The notes beneath the pieces were generated by a model. The model had not been told where the DNA came from. It did no database searches and saw only the letters and a list, made by a program, of their open reading frames with translations. From Geodermatophilus saharensis (GTDB taxonomy: Bacteria > Actinomycetota > Actinomycetes > Mycobacteriales > Geodermatophilaceae), in assembly GCF_900188205.1 (NCBI RefSeq), contig NZ_FZOH01000002.1, positions 620,001 to 684,000 on the forward strand: a DNA stretch of 64,000 nucleotides, in the 5' to 3' direction. This document shows positions 36,014 to 44,611 of the stretch, piece after piece (position 1 is the first letter of the stretch; each line of letters opens with the position of its first letter). Made by a program: the position numbers and the translations under genes.

Positions 36014-36112
36014 ACCCCTCCAGGGCCCGCGCCGAGCCTGGTGACGTGCTGCAACGGCCCCCTCGCAGGGGCCCGCCGCGAGCTCGCGAGCGGTGGGGGG
36101 CGAGGGGGTCCT
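36014..36112 (-). repeat. Structured 3'-end element SE75, copy 2, plus a degraded partial copy
   Basis: 36041-36112 is the full copy. On the minus strand it reads AAGGACCCCCTCGC directly after the stop of the thioredoxin-like gene, then an inner stem CCCACCGC/GCGGCGGG, then GCGAGGGGGCCGTTGCAGC. The outer stem CCCCCTCGC/GCGAGGGGG differs from copy 1 at three positions, each compensated on the other arm. The loop holds GCGAGCTCGC, itself palindromic. A partial relic (36014-36040) shares CTCCAGGGCCCGCGCCGAG with copy 1. Confidence 0.8.
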
Positions 36113-36475
36113 TCAGTCGATCGGCTCGGGAAAGGTCGCGCGCACCGCGGCCATGTCGAGGGCGCGGACCGTGGCGACGAGCAGGTCGAGGGAGTCGGCG
36201 GGCAGCCAGCCCGGCTCGGCGAACACCAGCACCCCGTCGCGGTAGATCATCAGGGTGGGCGCCGAGCGCACCCGCAGCTCCACGGCCAGCGCCGGCTCGG
36301 CGTCGGCGTCGACGGCGGCGAAGAGCAGGTCGCGGTGGCGCTCGGCGGCGGCGTCGAACACCGCGGCGAAGGCCCGGCTCGACCCCGACCGCGGCGTGCG
36401 GAAGTCGACCAGCACGATGCCCGGCCCGGACACCGCCGCGGCGAAGTCGGCCCCGGCGAGCTGGATGGTCCCCAT
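36113..36475 (-). CDS. Thioredoxin-fold protein lacking the redox cysteines
   Basis: 120 residues with the whole thioredoxin pattern: VLVDFRTPRSGSSRAFAAVF, LLFAAVDADAEPALAVELRV and the cis-proline loop SAPTLMIYRDG. At the active site the usual WCGPC is R29-S30-G31-S32-S33, so both cysteines are serine and no disulfide exchange is possible. It may act as a chaperone-like or scaffold protein. ATG 36475 has GGAGG 5 nt upstream; a GTG two codons earlier is less likely. A structured repeat begins at its stop. Confidence 0.85.
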   Translation of the reverse strand: MGTIQLAGADFAAAVSGPGIVLVDFRTPRSGSSRAFAAVFDAAAERHRDLLFAAVDADAEPALAVELRVRSAPTLMIYRDGVLVFAEPGWLPADSLDLLVATVRALDMAAVRATFPEPID

Positions 36476-36585
36476 GCGCACCTCCCGTCCGCCGACCAGT
36501 GTGACGCCCGGGGCCGGGCGGGGGCAGGGACACGGCCCCTCGCCGGCCCGCGGTGGGCGGTCCCGGGCGTGATTAGCATCGGGGG

Positions 36586-37080
36586 ATGCAGCCCGTCGAC
36601 GTGGCTCCCGCCCAGGACCGCCCGGATGCCGCCGACCCGCTCGCCCTCGAGTCGCAGGTGTGCTTCGCGCTGTCGGTCGCCGCGCGCAACGTCGTCGCCG
36701 TCTACCGCCGCTTCCTCGAGCCGATGGGCCTGACCCACCCCCAGTACCTGGTGATGCTCGCCCTCTGGCAGCACGGGCCGCTGGCGGTCAAGGACCTCTC
36801 CCGGCGGTTGCAGCTCGACCCCGGCACCCTCTCACCGCTGGTCAAGCGACTGGAGGCGGCGGGCCTGGTGCGCCGCGACCGCGACCCCCGCGACGAGCGG
36901 GCGCTGGCCATCGCCCTCACCGACCGGGGGCGGCAGCTGCGGGCACGGGCCGAGGCCATCCCGGCCGGGATCGTGGAGAACCTGGGCATGCCGCTGGACG
37001 AGCTGCAGAGCCTGCACGGCGCCCTGACCCGGGTGATCGACGCCTCCCAGCACGCGCTGGAGACCGACACCACACGTTGA
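36586..37080 (+). CDS. OhrR-like MarR-family regulator
   Basis: 164 residues. The N-terminal LESQVCFALSVAARNVV matches OhrR, whose peroxide-sensing cysteine lies in the sequence LxxQLCFALY; here it is Cys26. The winged helix follows (LTHPQYLVMLALWQHGPL, LSPLVKRLEAAGLVRRDRDP, DERALAIALT). OhrR proteins repress an organic-hydroperoxide reductase until the cysteine is oxidised. No ohr gene is seen nearby, so the target is elsewhere or is the following DUF5313 gene. Two ATTGGTGC direct repeats lie just after its stop (37080-37087, 37095-37102). Confidence 0.85.
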   Translation: MQPVDVAPAQDRPDAADPLALESQVCFALSVAARNVVAVYRRFLEPMGLTHPQYLVMLALWQHGPLAVKDLSRRLQLDPGTLSPLVKRLEAAGLVRRDRDPRDERALAIALTDRGRQLRARAEAIPAGIVENLGMPLDELQSLHGALTRVIDASQHALETDTTR

Positions 37081-37130
37081 TTGGTGCCCCAACCATTGGT
37101 GCACTCACGATGACGGCGTACACAGGAGAC

Positions 37131-37583
37131 ATGCCGCCCGAGACGGATCCCGCCCCTCCTCCGCCCCGGGTGCGACCCGGCGCACTGCGGTGGGTGGCCT
37201 ACGCGATGGGCGCCGGGCTGCCCGAGCGGCACCGCACCTGGGTGCTGTACGACACGACGACGCGCACCTGGGTGCTGCGGCACGTGGCGCGCGCCCTGGT
37301 CCAGCTCGCCGTGCCGATCGCCCTGGTCCTCGTGTTCGTGCCGGGTGCCTTCTGGATCCGCGGACTGGCCGCCCTCGGCGGGCTGATCCTCGGCATGGCC
37401 TTCTCCCTCGCCTACATGACCGAGGCGGTGGAGAACCGGGTGAAGAAGGCCGGCTACGCCCCCGGCTCGGCGCAGGCCGTCCGCGACCTGGCGGGCAGGG
37501 ACCGCGACGCGCGCGACTCCGAGCGCCGCCGGGCCGCGGCCGCGAAGCGGGCGGCCCGCTACCGCGCGCGCCGGGGCGGCTGA
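37131..37583 (+). CDS. DUF5313 membrane protein
   Basis: 150 residues. RPGALRWVAYAMGAGLPERH followed by WVLYDTTTRTWVLRHVAR is the DUF5313 signature. Two membrane segments follow (LVQLAVPIALVLVFVPGAF and LAALGGLILGMAFSLAYM), then a basic, helical cytoplasmic tail rich in Arg and Ala. ATG 37131 is taken for its AGGAG, though that is close; an in-frame ATG at 37110 is possible. It lies 50 bp after the OhrR-like gene, perhaps in the same unit. Function unknown. Confidence 0.82.
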   Translation: MPPETDPAPPPPRVRPGALRWVAYAMGAGLPERHRTWVLYDTTTRTWVLRHVARALVQLAVPIALVLVFVPGAFWIRGLAALGGLILGMAFSLAYMTEAVENRVKKAGYAPGSAQAVRDLAGRDRDARDSERRRAAAAKRAARYRARRGG

Positions 37584-37679
37584 CGCCGGCCGGAGCGTCG
37601 GAGAGGGTGCCGACGGTGCCCGCTCCCGTACGCTGCGTCCCCGACGCCCGAAGGGACCCCGGGCCGGGACGGAGCCGAG

Positions 37680-38978
37680 GTGAGTGGACCCACCCGGGAC
37701 GACACACCCGCCACCGGGGGCGACCGCTACCGCTTCCTGGCCGAGGTCACCTGGGCCCTGGCCGAGAGCCTCGACACCGCCACCGCCGCCGACCGGCTCG
37801 CCCGCCTGGCGGTGCCGCAGCTGGCCGACTGGGCCACGGTCACCGTCGTCGCCGGCGACGGCGCACCCGGCACCGTCGCCCGCGCCCACCGCGACCCGGC
37901 CCGCCTCGCCGACGTCGACACCTACCTCGCCGGCCGGGTCGCCGCACCGCGCGACCAGGCCCAGCTCGCCGCCGCGATGCACGCCACGGAGCCGGTGCAC
38001 CTGACCCGGGTCGAGCCGGAGCTGGGGCCGGGGGCGCTGCCCGACGGCCAGGTGCGCGGCGCGTGGGAGCGGCTGGACCCGCGGTCGAGCCTGTTCGTCC
38101 CGCTGCACGCCCGCGGCTCGGCGGTGGGCGTGCTGTCGCTGGTGCGCTGCGGGGACCGCCCGCCGGCCGGGCCCGACGACGTCGCGCTGGCCGTCGAGGT
38201 CGCCCGCTGCGCGGCGCTGGCGCTGGACAACGCCCGGCTCTACGGCCGTCAGGTGCGGGTGGCCGAGACGCTGCAGCACAGCCTGCTCACCCCGCCGCCG
38301 CAGCCGCCCGGTCTCGAGGTCGCCGTCCGCTACCGGCCCGCGGTGTCGCAGGACCTCGTCGGCGGCGACTGGTACGACACCGTGGTCCTGCCCGACGGCG
38401 CCACGCTGCTGGTCATCGGCGACGTCACCGGGCACGGCGTGGAGGCCGCCGCGGCGATGGCCCAGCTGCGCAGCGCCGTCCGCACGCTGGCCTACGACTC
38501 CCCCGACGGGCCGGCCGGCACCCTCGACCGGGTCGACCGGGTGCTGGCCGGGCTGCACGTCGGCACCCTGGCCACCGCGCTCGTCGCCCGGCTCGAGGCC
38601 GCCACCGACGCGGCGGGAACCCGCCCGCTGCGCTGGTCGTCGGCCGGGCACCTGCCGCCGCTGCTGCTGGCCGCCGACGGCGGGGTGCGGCTGCTGGCCA
38701 CCCCGCCGCAGCGCATGCTCGGCACCGACCGGCCCGGCGACCGCACCGACCACGTCACCGCCCTCGGACCCGGCGAGACGCTGCTGCTGGTCACCGACGG
38801 GCTGGTCGAGGCCGGGCGCCGCGGCATCGACGAGGGGCTGGCCCGGGTCGCCGGTGCGCTGGGCGGCCTGGCCGGCCTGTCGGCCGACGCGCTGTGCGAC
38901 CGGCTGCTGAGCCGGGTGCTGCCCGACCGCACCGACGACGACGTCGCGGTGCTCGCCGTCCGCGTGCTGCCCGGCTGA
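37680..38978 (+). CDS. GAF domain plus PP2C (SpoIIE/RsbU-type) serine phosphatase
   Basis: 432 residues. Residues about 20-190 form a GAF sensor (FLAEVTWALAESLDTATAAD, SSLFVPLHARGSAVGVLSLV). After the linker VAETLQHSLLTPPPQPPG comes a PPM phosphatase with metal-binding residues in VGGDWYDTVVLPDG, VIGDVTGHGVEAA, SAGHLPPLLL and TDGLVEA and the closing DRTDDDVAVLAVRV. Such proteins dephosphorylate anti-anti-sigma factors in partner-switching cascades. Its substrate could be a distant STAS protein. The GTG has GGAG nearby. It converges on the patatin gene. Confidence 0.9.
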   Translation: MSGPTRDDTPATGGDRYRFLAEVTWALAESLDTATAADRLARLAVPQLADWATVTVVAGDGAPGTVARAHRDPARLADVDTYLAGRVAAPRDQAQLAAAMHATEPVHLTRVEPELGPGALPDGQVRGAWERLDPRSSLFVPLHARGSAVGVLSLVRCGDRPPAGPDDVALAVEVARCAALALDNARLYGRQVRVAETLQHSLLTPPPQPPGLEVAVRYRPAVSQDLVGGDWYDTVVLPDGATLLVIGDVTGHGVEAAAAMAQLRSAVRTLAYDSPDGPAGTLDRVDRVLAGLHVGTLATALVARLEAATDAAGTRPLRWSSAGHLPPLLLAADGGVRLLATPPQRMLGTDRPGDRTDHVTALGPGETLLLVTDGLVEAGRRGIDEGLARVAGALGGLAGLSADALCDRLLSRVLPDRTDDDVAVLAVRVLPG

Positions 38979-38989
38979 CGCCCGCCCGC

Positions 38990-39850
38990 TCACCCCCAGA
39001 AGGCGCGGACCTCCTCGGCGACCCGCTCGGCCTGCGCCCGGCCGGCCCGGGCGGCGGGCGCGCGGGTGGCGGGGTCGAGCGGGTTGGTGCCGAACGCCGC
39101 CCGCGCCGCCTCGTCGGCGAGGACCAGGTGCACCTCGCCGTCGCGGCGGAGGGTGGCCAGCTCGTCGTCGAGGGAGGGACCCAGCGGGCTGCCCGGGAAC
39201 CCGCCCATCGGCGCCACCACCAGCACGCGGTCGCAGCCGGCGGCGAGGTCGGCGTTGGTGGGCGAGCGCAGGCCGCCGTCCATGAACCGGCGGCCGCCGA
39301 CGGTGATCGGCGGGTAGACGCCGGGCACCGCGCACGAGGCGGCGACGGCGTCGAGCAGCGGCCAGCCGGTGTCGCGGTCGACGGCCAGGAACTCACCGTC
39401 GGCGGTGTCGATCGCGGTGACCACCAGCCGGGCCGCGGGCCACCCGGCCGACCCGATGCGGGCACCGATCACCGCCCGCCGCTCGGACTCCGGCATCGTC
39501 TCCGCGCGCAGCGCCAGCGCCCCGACCCGGGCCCGGGCGTCCTGCTCCCCGGTCGCCCCGGCCAGCGCCTCGGCGAGGGCGGTGAAGAAGGACCCGCCGT
39601 CGAAGGGCACCGCCCGCTCGCCGGCCGGCACCGGGCCGAGCTGCGCGGCGTGGGCCTCCTGCAGGTCGGCGCCGCTGCGCAGCAGCGTGCCGACGACCGA
39701 GCCGGCCGAGGTGCCCACGACGAGGTCGGCGGCACCGACGTCGACACCGGCCGCGGCCAGCCCGGACAGCAGCCCGATCTCCCACCCGATGCCGGCGATC
39801 CCCCCGCCGCCGAGGACGAGCGCGCGGCTCCCGGGTCCCGTGGTGTCCAC
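38990..39850 (-). CDS. Patatin-like phospholipase/esterase
   Basis: 286 residues. The glycine-rich oxyanion region ALVLGGGGIAGIGWEIG, nucleophile elbow VVGTSAGS (Ser48) and the catalytic Asp in FMDGGLRSPTNADLA define a patatin Ser-Asp dyad. Soluble, no signal peptide. GTG 39850 is chosen by the start of the conserved domain; no strong ribosome site. Substrate unknown, probably a lipid or acyl ester. Confidence 0.9.
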   Translation of the reverse strand: MDTTGPGSRALVLGGGGIAGIGWEIGLLSGLAAAGVDVGAADLVVGTSAGSVVGTLLRSGADLQEAHAAQLGPVPAGERAVPFDGGSFFTALAEALAGATGEQDARARVGALALRAETMPESERRAVIGARIGSAGWPAARLVVTAIDTADGEFLAVDRDTGWPLLDAVAASCAVPGVYPPITVGGRRFMDGGLRSPTNADLAAGCDRVLVVAPMGGFPGSPLGPSLDDELATLRRDGEVHLVLADEAARAAFGTNPLDPATRAPAARAGRAQAERVAEEVRAFWG

Positions 39851-39991
39851 CGCACCAGTCTCGTGCCGGTCCCGGTGCGGCGCGCGGCACCGGCCGGCCC
39901 GCACCGCGGGTCCGGTCCCGGCCGACGTCCTAGGGTCGGGCGGGGCGGGGCGGTGCGCGGCCGGGTGTGGACGGGACGGGACGGAGGACGC

Positions 39992-41920
39992 ATGAGGGGT
40001 GTGCCGGAGCGGCTGGTCGGCGAGGCGGTGGCCGTGCTGGGCGAGGCGGACGCCGACGCGTTCCTGACCCGGGTGGAGCTGGCGCTGCCCGACATCACCG
40101 GGGCGCTGGCCGTGCTCTACGGCGACCGGGCCGGCGAGCTGCTCGACCGCGGGCTGGCGATCGCGCTGCAGGCCGCCGCGCAGCGGCCGGAGCCGCTGCG
40201 CCGCCTGGACCGCCGCCGCGAGATCGACCCCGGCTGGTTCCTGCGGTCCCGGGTGCAGGGCTACGTCTGCTACGTCGACCGGTTCTGCGGCACGCTCGAC
40301 CGGCTGCCCGACCACCTCGACCACCTGGCCTCGTTCGGCACGACCTACCTGCACCTGATGCCCCTGCTGCGGCCGCGCGAGGGGGAGAACGACGGCGGGT
40401 ACGCGGTGGCCGACTACCGCGCGGTCGACCCGCGGCTGGGCACGATGGCCGACCTCGAGGCGGTCGCGACCGCGCTGCACGGGCGCGGGATGAGCCTGTG
40501 CATCGACCTCGTGCTCAACCACACCGCGCGCGAGCACCCGTGGGCACAGGGCTGGCTGGCCGGCGACCCCGCCTACGCCGGCTTCTACACCGCCTTCCCC
40601 GACCGGACCATGCCCGACGCCTACGACGCGACGATCCCCGAGGTCTTCCCCGACCGGGCGCCGGGGTCGTTCACCTGGGTGCCCGAGGCCCGCGGCGGGG
40701 ACGGCGGCTGGGTCTGGACGACGTTCTGGCCCTACCAGTGGGACCTGGACTACACCAACCCCGAGGTGACCCTCGCGATGCTCGGCGAGATCACCTGGCT
40801 GGCCAACCGCGGCGTCGACGTCTTCCGCATGGACGCCGTGCCGTTCATGTGGAAGCGGCTGGGCACCACCTGCCAGAACCAGCCCGAGGGCCACACGCTG
40901 CTGCAGCTGCTGCACGCGCTGACCCGCGTGGCCGCCCCCGGCGTCGTCTTCAAGGCCGAGGCGATCGTGGCGCCCGACGACCTGGTGCCCTACCTCGGCG
41001 CGCACGAGCGGCACCGCCCCGAGTGCGAGCTGGCGTACCACAACTCGCTCATGGTGCTGATGTGGAGCAGCGTGGCCACCGGCGAGGTCCGGCTGGCCCG
41101 CCAGGCGCTGGGCCGCATGAAGCCGATCCCGCCGAGCACCACGTGGGTCACCTACGTGCGCGGCCACGACGACATCGGCTGGGCGGTCACCGACACCGAC
41201 GCCGCCGCCGTCGGCCTCGACGGCTTCGCCCACCGGCGCTTCCTCAACGACTTCTACTCCGGCCGCTTCCCCGGCTCCTTCGCCCGCGGCGCGCTGTTCC
41301 AGGAGAACGAGGCCACCGGCGACGCCCGCATCTCCGGGTCGGCCGCCTCCCTGTGCGGCATCGAGGACGCCCTCGAGCGCGGCGACGAGACCGCGCTGGA
41401 GGCCGGGCTGCGCCGGCTGGTGCTGCTCTACTCGGTGGCCTACGGCTTCGGCGGCATCCCGCTGCTCTACATGGGCGACGAGCTCGCCCTGCGCAACGAC
41501 ACCGGCTACCTCGACGACCCGCGGCGGGCGCCCGACAACCGCTGGATGCACCGCCCGCCGATGGACTGGGCCGCCGCCGCCCGCGCCGCCGACCCCGGCA
41601 CCCTCGAGGGCCGCGTGGCCACCGCGCTGCGCCGGCTCGGCGACGCCCGGCGCGCGCTGCCCGCCCTCGACGGCGGCACCGACACCGAGGTCCTCGACGC
41701 CGGCGACGACGCCGTCCTGGTGTGGCGGCGCCGGCACCCCCGGCACGGCACCTTCGTCGGGCTGGCCAACGTCGCGTCCGCCCCGCGGACGGTCGACGCC
41801 GACACCGTCACCGGGTTCGGCACCTTCGCGTTCGTCCACGGCAGCGACGGGCCGCTCGGGGTCGAGGACGGCCGGGTCGTCGTACCGGCGCTGGGCTTCG
41901 CCTGGTTCGCCGAGCCCTGA
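39992..41920 (+). CDS. Amylosucrase-like GH13 enzyme
   Basis: 642 residues, the length of amylosucrases. The N-terminal helical domain (RLDRRREIDPGWFLRSR, YVCYVDRFCGTL) precedes the GH13 barrel: LHLMPLLRPREGENDGGYAV, LVLNHTAREHPWA, the nucleophile in VFRMDAVPFMWK, the acid/base in VFKAEAIVAPDD and YVRGHDDIGWA. This arrangement fits amylosucrase or sucrose hydrolase, which transfers glucose from sucrose. ATG 39992 is preceded by GGAGG. An esterase gene follows 41 bp later, probably in one transcript. Confidence 0.87.
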   Translation: MRGVPERLVGEAVAVLGEADADAFLTRVELALPDITGALAVLYGDRAGELLDRGLAIALQAAAQRPEPLRRLDRRREIDPGWFLRSRVQGYVCYVDRFCGTLDRLPDHLDHLASFGTTYLHLMPLLRPREGENDGGYAVADYRAVDPRLGTMADLEAVATALHGRGMSLCIDLVLNHTAREHPWAQGWLAGDPAYAGFYTAFPDRTMPDAYDATIPEVFPDRAPGSFTWVPEARGGDGGWVWTTFWPYQWDLDYTNPEVTLAMLGEITWLANRGVDVFRMDAVPFMWKRLGTTCQNQPEGHTLLQLLHALTRVAAPGVVFKAEAIVAPDDLVPYLGAHERHRPECELAYHNSLMVLMWSSVATGEVRLARQALGRMKPIPPSTTWVTYVRGHDDIGWAVTDTDAAAVGLDGFAHRRFLNDFYSGRFPGSFARGALFQENEATGDARISGSAASLCGIEDALERGDETALEAGLRRLVLLYSVAYGFGGIPLLYMGDELALRNDTGYLDDPRRAPDNRWMHRPPMDWAAAARAADPGTLEGRVATALRRLGDARRALPALDGGTDTEVLDAGDDAVLVWRRRHPRHGTFVGLANVASAPRTVDADTVTGFGTFAFVHGSDGPLGVEDGRVVVPALGFAWFAEP

Positions 41921-41961
41921 GCCGTCCCCGGACCGGTCGGCCCCACCCCCAGGAGGAACAC

Positions 41962-42918
41962 GTGGCACGGATGGACCTGCGGGTGCGGCTGCTCGGGCGG
42001 CTGCTGGGCCGCCTGTCGATCTCGTCGATGGACGAGGAGCGGCTGCGGAGGGCGCAGCAGCAGCGCATCGGACACAACCCGGTCACCGACCTGCTGCTCG
42101 GCGGCGTCGCCCGCGGCGTGCGGCTCACCGACTCGACCGCGCGCGGCGAGGTGGGCCCTGTCCCGGTCCGGACCTACCGTCCCGAGCACGCGGACGGCGG
42201 TCCGTTGCCGCTGGTCGTCAACTACCACGGCGGTGGGTGGACGCTCGGGAACCTGGACTCGGCCGACTGGCTCTGCAGCAACGTCGCCGCCACGGTCGGT
42301 GCCGTCGTCGTCTCGGTGGACTACCGGCTCGCCCCGGGACACCGTTGGCCCGCGGCGGCCGAGGACTGCTACGCCGCACTGGTCGACGTCGTCGGACGGG
42401 CCGGTGAGTTCGGCGCCGACCCCGCCCGCGTCGCGGTCATGGGCGACAGCGCCGGGGGCAACCTGGCCGCCGTCGTCAGCCTCATGTCGCGCGACCGGTC
42501 CGGCCCGCGCATCGCCCACCAGGGGCTGGTCTACCCGTCGGTCGACCTGACGATGAGCGCCCCGTCGATCGACGAGAACGCCTCCGCCCCGATCCTCACC
42601 AAGGCCGACTGCCTGGCCTTCCGGGACCACTACCTCGGTGGCCAGGACCCGCGGCACCCCCACGCCTCGCCGCTGTTCGCCGAGGACCTCACCGGCCTGC
42701 CCGCGGCGCTGGTCCAGGTGGCCGAGCACGACCCCATCCGCGACGACGGCACCCGCTACGCCGCCGCCCTGCAGCGTGCCGGTGTGCCGGTGCGACTCAC
42801 CGAGTACGTGGGCATGCCCCACGGCTTCCTCGCCTTCCCGCGGCTGTGCCGGTCCGCCCCGCAGGCACTGGCCGAGCTGTGCACGGAGCAGGCGCGGGTC
42901 CTCGCGGCACACGACTGA
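41962..42918 (+). CDS. Hormone-sensitive-lipase-type alpha/beta hydrolase
   Basis: 318 residues. The HSL-family oxyanion motif YHGGGWTLG, nucleophile elbow GDSAGGNLAA, acid VAEHDPIRDDG and catalytic His in GMPHGFLAF are all present and properly ordered. The GTG has AGGAGGAACAC before it, one of the best ribosome sites in the window. It follows the amylosucrase-like gene closely. Likely a carboxylesterase on short acyl esters; true substrate unknown. Confidence 0.9.
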   Translation: MARMDLRVRLLGRLLGRLSISSMDEERLRRAQQQRIGHNPVTDLLLGGVARGVRLTDSTARGEVGPVPVRTYRPEHADGGPLPLVVNYHGGGWTLGNLDSADWLCSNVAATVGAVVVSVDYRLAPGHRWPAAAEDCYAALVDVVGRAGEFGADPARVAVMGDSAGGNLAAVVSLMSRDRSGPRIAHQGLVYPSVDLTMSAPSIDENASAPILTKADCLAFRDHYLGGQDPRHPHASPLFAEDLTGLPAALVQVAEHDPIRDDGTRYAAALQRAGVPVRLTEYVGMPHGFLAFPRLCRSAPQALAELCTEQARVLAAHD

Positions 42919-43009
42919 GACGGCTCCTCACCCGGAGGGGGCATCCACCCGGGGCGCCGCCGGGTCGATCAGACGGGTGACACCGCCCGCCCGACGGAAG
43001 CGAACCGGC

Positions 43010-44512
43010 ATGGCCCCGCGCACCCCCGCAGCCCGCACCCTGGGCGCGCTGCTCGTCGGCGTCTGCACCGCCGGCGTGCTGACCACCGCGGTGCTGCCCC
43101 CGGCGGGCGCCGCGCTGGTCTCCGACCTCACCCAGGCGCTGGCCTCCGGTGCCGCGGCGGCGGCCACCGCGGCGCACGCCACCCGGTGCGGCGGCCGGCG
43201 GGCACGGGCGGCCTGGTGGCTGCTGGCGGCGGCCTGCGCGGCCTGGTGCGCCGGGCAGTCCTACTGGACGGTCCTGGCGCTGCGCGGTGCGGCGCCGTTC
43301 CCGTCGCTGGCCGACGTCGGCTTCCTCGGCTTCGCCGTCCTCGCCGTGCTCGCGCTGGTGGTGCACCCGGCCGGCGGCGGGCGCACCGGCCTGTGGCAGC
43401 GGTTCCTCGACGCGCTGATGACCGCCGGCGCCGTGGGCCTGGTCAGCTGGCAGACCGCGCTGGGCGCGGTGCTGCGCGAGGACACCGGCCACGACGTCGT
43501 CGTCCGGCTGCTGCTGGCCGCCTACCCGGTCGCCGACGTCGCCCTGGTCGTGCTCGCCGTCCTGCTGGTCACCCGGACCTCCGGTGACCGCCGCCCGCTC
43601 GACCTCGTCGCCGCGGGGGTCACCGCCCTCGCCGTCGCCGACAGCGCCTTCACCTACCTGGCCGCCACCAGCAGCTACGACGGCGGCACCGCCGACGCCG
43701 GCTGGACGCTGGCCTTCGTGCTGCTCGCCGTGGCCGGGCTGTGCCGCCCGGGCCGGCCGGCCGCCACCACGACCGGGGACCGCAGGGTCGGCCGGTCCGG
43801 CGCGGCGGCCTCCCTGCTGCCCTACGCGCCGGTCACCGCCGCGCTGGCCACCACCCTGGCGCTGAGCCTCGCCGGCACGCCGCTGTCGCGCGGGGAGATG
43901 GTCGCGGCCACCGTGGTGATCGCCGCGCTGATCGCCCGGCAGTACATGACCGTCCGGGAGAACGTCCGCCTCGCCGGCGACCTCGCCTCCCGCGAGGCGC
44001 AGCTGCGGCACCTGGCCTTCTCCGACCCGCTCACCGGCCTGGCCAACCGGTCGCTGTTCCTCGACCGGCTCCAGCACGCCCTGGCCCTGCACGCCCGGGA
44101 CATGCGGCCGGTCGCCGTCGTGTTCCTCGACCTCGACGACTTCAAGTCGGTCAACGACACCCTGGGCCACGCAGCCGGCGACGAGCTGCTGCTGCGGGTC
44201 GCCGAGCGGCTCACCGGCGCCCTGCGCGGCGGCGACACGGTGGCCCGGCTGGGCGGGGACGAGTTCGCCGCCCTCCTGGAGGACGGCGGGGACCCGATGG
44301 AGGCCGCCGCGCGGATCGCGACGGCGATGGACGTGCCGTTCAGCGTCGCCGGCCGGACCCGTGCGGTGGGGGCCAGCACCGGCGTGGTCGCCCTCGGCGC
44401 CGGCGACGCCGCGGTGGGCGCCGACGAGCTCATGGCCCGCGCCGACGCGGCGATGTACACGGCCAAGCGCACCGGCAAGGGCCGCGTGGTCCGCCACGGC
44501 GCACGCGCCTAG
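43010..44512 (+). CDS. Membrane-bound GGDEF diguanylate cyclase
   Basis: 500 residues. About nine hydrophobic segments occupy residues 1-310, resembling a multi-helix sensor. The cytoplasmic GGDEF domain begins near LRHLAFSDPLTGLANRSLF; the active site RLGGDEFAAL is intact, and the inhibitory RxxD site lies five residues upstream (RGGDTVARL). It should make cyclic di-GMP with product feedback. There is no EAL domain. ATG 43010 has GGAAG 10 nt upstream; an upstream in-frame GTG at 42977 would add 11 residues. Confidence 0.9.
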   Translation: MAPRTPAARTLGALLVGVCTAGVLTTAVLPPAGAALVSDLTQALASGAAAAATAAHATRCGGRRARAAWWLLAAACAAWCAGQSYWTVLALRGAAPFPSLADVGFLGFAVLAVLALVVHPAGGGRTGLWQRFLDALMTAGAVGLVSWQTALGAVLREDTGHDVVVRLLLAAYPVADVALVVLAVLLVTRTSGDRRPLDLVAAGVTALAVADSAFTYLAATSSYDGGTADAGWTLAFVLLAVAGLCRPGRPAATTTGDRRVGRSGAAASLLPYAPVTAALATTLALSLAGTPLSRGEMVAATVVIAALIARQYMTVRENVRLAGDLASREAQLRHLAFSDPLTGLANRSLFLDRLQHALALHARDMRPVAVVFLDLDDFKSVNDTLGHAAGDELLLRVAERLTGALRGGDTVARLGGDEFAALLEDGGDPMEAAARIATAMDVPFSVAGRTRAVGASTGVVALGAGDAAVGADELMARADAAMYTAKRTGKGRVVRHGARA

Positions 44513-44611
44513 GTCCGCCGCGCCGGCCGCCCGCACACCGTGACCGGCCGCGAGCCGGCATCCCAGGGGTCCGCCGTGGCTCCGTTTCCCCCGCCGGCGG
44601 CGACCACGGAC

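Noticed and set aside
37190..41920. A 1,576-codon plus-strand frame covering DUF5313 to amylosucrase
   Set aside because: Only its last 642 codons (39992-41920) look like protein. The first part is a shifted reading of the DUF5313, phosphatase and patatin genes.
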